From Mikania micrantha (Eukaryota; Streptophyta; Magnoliopsida; Asterales; Asteraceae), in assembly GCA_009363875.1 (NCBI GenBank), contig CM018696.1, forward strand, positions 92,774,215 through 92,838,214: 64,000 bases of DNA, in the 5' to 3' direction. Numbering within the stretch: the first letter of the stretch is position 1; every line of letters begins with the position of its first letter. A program made the translations under genes and the position numbers. The notes under the pieces are model-generated. The model had not been told where the DNA came from. It worked only from the letters and a program-made list of their open reading frames with translations, and searched no databases. Shown in pieces: positions 57,753-64,000 of this stretch.

Positions 57753-60700
57753 AGTAGGTTGTTGTTTTAGTTTCTTAATTGTAAAAATATATAGGATAAG
57801 CCTACATAAATCATATTACAAAATGATCCGTTTCTTTTGGTTGTGTAAAGCAAAAACTAAGTTAATTAAGGGATATAGTTATTTTACTAGGATGTGTGCC
57901 CGCGCGATGCGGTGTGTTTCCTTTCTTCGTTAATATGATATGAAATATTTTGGGGCTTCCTCTAAAGAATAAGCAAGTCAAGTTATAACAACAACCATTG
58001 ATTATACTTTAAATTGTTGGAAAATACATCTAGTATGTGTACGGTTAAAAATGTAGGATTTGTTTGTTGATGGTAGGATGTACTAAATAATAAAACCATA
58101 TGCACTGCGAATTGATGCTTGATCTTATTTCTATATGGCTTTTGGTTGAGTGCTTTTGATTATGAAAAAACCTTTATTTTAAATCATAATATCATTGAGA
58201 AGAAAAAAAAAAACAGTAGTGTTATTTATTAACCATAAAGTATGTCATTGAGCTTGCTTTTAGTATGTTGTGATCACAAATCAGTTAATGTACAATAAAT
58301 TTGTTTACCTTATATCTAAATGAAAACAAAAATATATTTAAAATAAATTGAATGAGTAAACTACCTAAGATGTGGTTGCTCCTTTTAAACTAAAATATAA
58401 GAATACAATTTTAAAGGATTTTTTTTTTTCAAGTGTAAAAAAAATTATGGGATTTAGAGTCCTTCAAATTTTTAAAAAAATCCTAAGCATTTAGATAATC
58501 ACAAAAATTATTTAAAAGCAAGCTCACATTTACAAATGTTATAAAAGAACATTCATGGATCTTCTAGAAACCTATTACATATACATATACAAATTCAAAT
58601 TAAGTATCACATATGTGGTTTTGTTGTAATTTGATTTTTTTCTATTTCTTGTTATATTTTTGAAACAGAAACATAAATTGCTATGAATATACTTTTTGAT
58701 GGTCAAAACACAAAAGAACATTTCATTTCCTAAATAGACCATCTGGTATGGGTTGTTAACTTGTCATTTGAAATAACATTGAATTAAATTTTTGTACATT
58801 AAAAATAATAGTTTTGTCATACTTCTTCTTTTGTTTAACAAAGAATTAACGTTCTAAATATGCTTATAATATAATATGTGACAAAGGTAATATGGTATTT
58901 AAAGACTTAAAGTGAAATGATTTACAATGCTTAATGCGATTTTTTGAATACAATTTGGGGGGCTGTTAAATCCATTTGCGTTGCCCAACTTATTTCCAAA
59001 TTTTTTTATAAATTTTCACTTCACCAGTAAGAACAGTTAAAATCTTGCATAGTTGACCCATTTACCCATTTTGAGTTAAAAGTAATTTCCACCTCTAATG
59101 TATGTATATATGTGTATATGTGTGTGTGTGTGTATATACGTGTGTGTAAAGGTTCTAATGATTGTGTACTTGCCCTTGTGATTAATTAAACGTTGATCAA
59201 AGGTTTTATTACGCACAGATTGTTACAAAAGTTTTTTTTTAAACATTTGGATTTTGAATCTTTGTCTAGTTGTATATTGAATCTCATACATTATCTTGAT
59301 CATTGTCATTGGTTTTAATCTTTTTTGTTAACAAATCAGGTCTCTGTTGTCTTCAAGATTCTCCATGTACGTATTTTGGAGGTATTTTATTTATAATGCA
59401 GAATAGTTTTTGCATACCTTAGGTATTGGATGCATTACATTATTGTATTGATCTATTTGCTGCTTGATAATAAAATTGCCTTCTTCGTTTTTTGGTTTGA
59501 TGATGATTTGTTTCAATGGCTCAAAATCACCTTGTTTGGGAGATGATGAACAGGGCAAAACAACCGACTTTTTTTTTGTCGACTCCTTTATTGGGTTTAT
59601 GAAAGAATTAATTTTCCAACTTCCAAGTATGCTTAATGAATAATATCATCACAATGATAATATTGTTTTTAAAGTGACACAATGTTTAATGCAATTTCTT
59701 GAATACAATTTGGAGAACTATTAAACTCATTTGTCATGCTTAATCCATTTATATTTTTTCTTAAAAAATTTCCACTTGACTGGTAAGAGAATGATAAAGT
59801 ATTACACAGTTGACACATTTACCCTTTTCAAGTGAAAGAATTTTCACTTCTAAAATAAATCTTAACCTTCTGATGATTGAGAACTTAACTTTACCAATAT
59901 TTAAAAATTGACCAAACGTTTATTATGTACATATGTTAGGTACTGAATGTTGTCTCTTAGAAGATTGCACCTAAATCCATAAACAAATGTATCAAGCTGC
60001 TAAAACCAATTTGTATAAAAAACATTATCTATTAATGATGAGATGCTATTCTTTCATAATACTTAGTAATTCAAATGGCATTTCATAGGTTTTGATAGCG
60101 TACTGTAATATATGCTTGTTGATTATGGAACCCTTGAATCTAAACTAACAGTTAAAGCAATAAACATTTCAACGAACATGGTACCATCCTGTAATTAAAT
60201 AAAATCCTAAATCAATAAACTAAAAAAATGAGATGAAGACACATCAGCCAGGAATCACATATTCGTATATATAATTGAACTACAAATTAGGGAAATGAAA
60301 TTAGTGATAACCAAATTGGGGAAATGCAATTAGGGTTTTAATTGAGTTTAATGGTATCGATTTTCATAGACCAATCGAGTTTTATAAACCATTAATGAGA
60401 AAGGGTGAAGGATAGACAAAGAAACCTAAAATAACATAAGAAAAATAAGAATTATGAAGATGAAGAACAATAATGAAGCGATGCAGAGTGAGGAAACCAC
60501 TTACGTTCGAGAGATGATGAACAGAAATCTAAAGATTAAAGGAATGAGGCAGATGATTCACCTTGGTCGTGAATATTGTCCTTGCAGTAAATTGATGTCA
60601 TTTGGGAGAAATGGAATAAATTCTTCATGGTAGGTAATGGTTTTGTGGAAGCGGTTGTAGGGAAGATGGTTTTGTGCCAGTGGAGGAATGAATAAATTTA

Positions 60701-62082
60701 TAGTATGATGATAGTTCTGTGGAGGCGGTTATAGGGAAGATGATTTTGTATCGGCGGTTGGAGGAGATAGAAGACGGATGATGATGTTTAACGTAGAAAG
60801 TTAGTAATTAACGTAAAAAGTTAGTTTTGATAGAAAGTAGACGCATATTAAGATATAGGTAATTATGGAATACGTGACCATGGTACAACAATTTAAAAAA
60901 TTATACAAATTATACAAACATGTTTCTTAATATGTTTGATACATTATTTATCTATTATGGTTCAACAAAGAATTAAACTTTCGGATTTTTGAGTTTCCGT
61001 CTCTATATATATGTTTCGTATTATATCATATTGCATGATAAAGGAATAATATATTAAAAACTCACTTGAGTTGAGAAAAATCTGTAAAACTTTATGTAAT
61101 AATAATTTATTTTGTTTAAGTATTTAATATATGTTGTTATATGAAAATTAAAATATTTAAATTGCAAAAAGTTACATAGGTTTATTGCACATATATTACA
61201 TATATAGTTTTTACTATTACACAATGTAAAAACGTTATTCTGTTATATATATGTAATAAATACTTATAAATTTTATATTTACGAGTTTTGTCAACTTAAT
61301 TGTGTTTCTAATTTATTATTTGTTTTGCATAATATACATAGTATATAATACTTTGTAGCATAAGAATTTAATTTCTATTGTTGTAATATCTTACGTGTAC
61401 TTTTTATAAATCCAAATATTTTGTTGTAATTTAAATATTTTTGTAAGAAACATGTAATCATATATATCTTATCTAATCTTTTATTTTCTCTCATTTTTTT
61501 ACTTGATAATATGCTTTTGATTTCTATAATAATATCTAATTAATATATTATTTCTTATTTTTATAATAATAGTTGAATCTTATTCATCTAATTATGGTAT
61601 CTTTTTTTTACAAACTCGCTTTTTATTATAGTAAATTAATAACAAAATTATTTTAATAATTCAGCATTTGCAATACAAAAGCCTATCTAATTATGGTATC
61701 TTTTTTTTACAAACTCGCTTTTTATTATAGTAAATTAATAACAAAATTATTTTAATAATTCAGCATTTGCAATACAAAAGCCATTTATCTATTGTCTCTA
61801 ATAAAAAAAAATAAAACAAACATAATTATGATCGATGAGTATTTTTTTGGGTTGAAAAGCAGATTTATTGCCAAACATTACATATCAGTACATCCATGAT
61901 CCATCGAATTACCAAATTCACTACATGGCAAAAGCACATCTTTTATCAAATTACCAAAATACCCCTCAAACATCTAAATCCCAAATCAAATTATTAAAAC
62001 ACGAGAGATAAATCTAACGAACCCCTTGAACTAATTAATCATAAAAACCTTTTAAATCCCTTAACCTCCAAGTGTGACTAAA
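57753..62082. other. AT-rich spacer; possible Helitron and local duplications
   Basis: No gene is supported. The 3' end of a minus-strand Helitron is visible at 57897 (CTAG before T, GC-rich hairpin CCGCATCGCGCGGG); a candidate 5' end is TCTTAATATGCG at 60853. Diverged direct repeats: 58907-59230 with 59668-59945. A (TG)n-rich run lies near 59101-59147. Confidence 0.4.
61586..61783. repeat. 99-bp near-identical tandem duplication
   Basis: The unit atctaattatggtatc...caatacaaaagcct is at 61586-61684 and again at 61685-61783, with no internal difference that I can see. It is a recent duplication in AT-rich DNA. Confidence 0.9.
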
Positions 62083-64000
62083 TCAAGCATAGACAGTTTC
62101 ACGTGGACAAACTGTTTTCTTAGAGGGCTCATACGCGAACGGACCGACAGTGAAAACATCGAACGGAAGCAGTGGTGGTGCTGGCAGCTTGGACCCAATC
62201 GGTGTCGGGGCGGGGACAAGGGTTGCACCCTTGACTCCATAGTGTAGGTTGGTGGGATGGTTGCATTTGGCGTTTGGTGATTTTAGCAAATTGACCTTGC
62301 ACTTGTGGACTCCAAAAGTGGTCAATGTCTTTGGTGGCATGATGAAGAAGAAACCGTTCTTATCGGTTGTACCTTTGACCTTCAAAGGGTAGTGACTGTT
62401 GTTGCATGTTAAGAGTACCTCAGCTCCTGCAATTTACTTTTCACACGTTAAATGGGTGGTAATTAAATATGAAATAGACGTGTAAGTTACGCATTTTAAA
62501 TCCGTACACATTGGTTTTCTAAACGTTTGAATCAAATAATTCATAGGTTTCACTCAAACACCTCAACTACAAAAGTGTCAAAAATAGTCCCTTCAACATA
62601 TATTCTTGCATGTTTATTGACCCTTGTAATAGGACCGATTTGGAAAAAAAGATGAATGTGAAAATTATTGACCCTTACATTTGTTTTCTGAGATTGGTAC
62701 TCTTTCATTTTAAATCACTCCGAGCCTGTGTATATGAGTTTAATCATTGACACTAATAAATTATGACAATAAATGATATCCCCTTTCTATGTCTCATGTA
62801 AACATATACAAGACGTATAGAGAGTGAGTGCGGAGAATTTGTGATGAGCATTTTTAATTTTCATGTAGTTTTTAGTTTCTATCATGCGAAAACCCAATGG
62901 TCCATATCTTTGAGTAATCTGAGCAGTTTATTTGAAATCTTAAAATTAAACATGTGGCCAATATTAAAACACATTAATAGAGGTTCCATGCCAGGCTATG
63001 TCTCATCTACGGTGGGTTTCCTCCTATTATGTGTGGATATGATCGGGTGGATATATAACTGTCAGTGATACAAATTACCGTAAAAAAACACGTTAAAATT
63101 CATTTGTTTATTCAAACCTTAATTTTTATTTAACCTTAATGATATATTTATTATTAAGATTTTAAACGTAAAGTATGTTTACATGAATAAGTTTTGCTTG
63201 ACAAAATACCAGGCTTTCCTCCTAAATATTAAATTTAAACCCACGCTGCTTTTAAAAATATAATCATTAATGCCATTGAAGTAGTAAATTTGGTTATATC
63301 TTCAATCTCATACAATAATGTCACTCAGTTTGGAGTAGTTTATTTGTAAAATAGATTTGTGGTTGAAAAAACAGTTGATGGAGATCATAAAGTCAGTTTT
63401 TTAAGATTCAGTTGTTGGAGTTCCATCTTTTCTTTAGCAATATAACTAGCTGGTGAACTCAAACCATAAAATGAAGCCAAAAGCTAACCCAACAATATGC
63501 TTAATCCGCTTCTATTCTTTGAAGTTTTAGTTTTGGTTTAAAATATATAAAAAAAAAAAAAAAAAAAAAAACCATAACGGCTCAAAATTTAGAAAGACTC
63601 TTAACATCCATCTTTAAGCTAGTAAAATAAATCCAAATATTATATTATTATATAAAGTAAAAGGGAGTAAAATAACATACCCTGAAGTGGAGTGGCAGCC
63701 GTGAGTGTGTCAACCCCACGATATTTGCAAGCTTTGCAGTAAACCATACCTCGAACCGCAACCTGCCTCCTTATCGGAAGTGGTATGTGCGACGGCACCG
63801 GTGGGTGAACCGGGGCCTTGGTAGGAGGGTGAACCGGGGCCTTGGTCGGTGGGTGAACCGGGGCCTTGGTCGGAGGGTGAACCGGTTCCTTGGTGGGAGG
63901 GTGAACCGGAGCCTTAGTCGGTGGGTGAACCGGGGCCTTGGTCGGTGGGTGAACCGGAGCCTTGGTCGGAGGGTGAACCGGTTCCTTGGTCGGAGGGTGA
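62083..64000 (-). CDS. AGP31-like proline-rich arabinogalactan protein with Pollen Ole e 1/PAC domain (5' end cut)
   Basis: Minus strand, two visible exons: 64000-63681 (runs off the window) and 62426-62083 (stop), joined by a phase-1 GT/AG intron (CTTCAGG/GTATGTT; TTGCAG/GAGCTG). The first exon holds at least eight 8-residue units of K(A/E)PVHPPT, then VAVRGMVYCKACKYRGVDTL. The second holds the rest of the C-terminal PAC domain (TCNN, TDKNGFFFIMPPKTLTTFG, HKCKV, KCNHP, VGPFAYEP, VCPR). Six Cys, as in the AGP31/DcAGP1/NaAGP4 group. Such proteins are secreted and bind cell-wall polysaccharides (family knowledge); Pro in the repeat would be hydroxylated and glycosylated. Signal peptide and His-rich part lie outside the window. 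Confidence 0.9.
63797..64000. repeat. 24-bp minisatellite coding the K(A/E)PVHPPT units
   Basis: A 24-bp unit (plus-strand gtgaaccggggccttggtcggtgg type) repeats without a frame break from 63797 to the window edge. Units differ mainly at the codon giving Ala or Glu and at wobble positions. Confidence 0.9.

Noticed and set aside
1..64000. CRISPR arrays, bacterial operons or phage-like systems
   Set aside because: The repeats are transposons and microsatellites of a plant nuclear genome; no regularly spaced array with unique spacers is seen.

Overview
This is a nuclear plant DNA window. The evidence is spliced genes with GT/AG introns, a CC/NB-ARC resistance-type gene, a VQ-motif gene, an ABRE-driven LEA gene, an AGP31-like cell-wall gene, and dense copia, Cassandra, hAT, Harbinger, Helitron, CACTA and SINE copies in AT-rich spacer. 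The codon style and repeat families suggest a eudicot, possibly Asteraceae; that is inference, not something the sequence proves.

Layout. 1-6.9 kb: repeats only, including a Harbinger-like MITE (328-638), a GGT-rich tract and a 1.49-kb foldback palindrome (3895-5383). 6.9-11.9 kb: a very young Ty1/copia (Ale/Retrofit-like) element on the minus strand with matching 138-bp LTRs and a 5-bp target duplication, whose gag and pol are in different frames. 12-16.9 kb: MITE, a decayed copia fragment and unassigned DNA. 16.9-19.4 kb: a two-exon truncated NLR (CC plus NB-ARC, no LRR) with a Harbinger MITE in its intron. 21.7 kb: a tRNA-Trp gene. 21.9-24.2 kb: hAT MITE and small Helitrons. 24.4-25.5 kb: an organelle-targeted LEA_4 gene with ABRE motifs upstream. 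26-41 kb: transposon-rich spacer (SINEs, a CACTA end with a ULP1-like exon pair, nested hAT, Helitrons). 41.9-42.6 kb: intronless VQ-motif gene. 42.9-43.2 kb: solo Cassandra LTR carrying a 5S-rRNA-like domain. 45-51.6 kb: a cluster of tRNA-derived SINEs with clean target duplications. 52.3-52.9 kb: mitochondrial-type DNA including an LSU rRNA piece (NUMT). 53-62 kb: degenerate repeats and local duplications. 62.1-64 kb: the 3' part of an AGP31-like proline-rich/PAC-domain gene that runs off the right edge.

The host genes are not an operon or pathway; they are independent plant genes (defence-type NLR, VQ co-regulator, desiccation-protective LEA, cell-wall AGP) separated by transposons. I found no convincing undescribed system. 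The best second-look items are the young copia element with unusual LTR ends and a gag/pol frame break, the long palindrome, the Cassandra solo LTR, the SINE cluster and two possible larger Helitrons.
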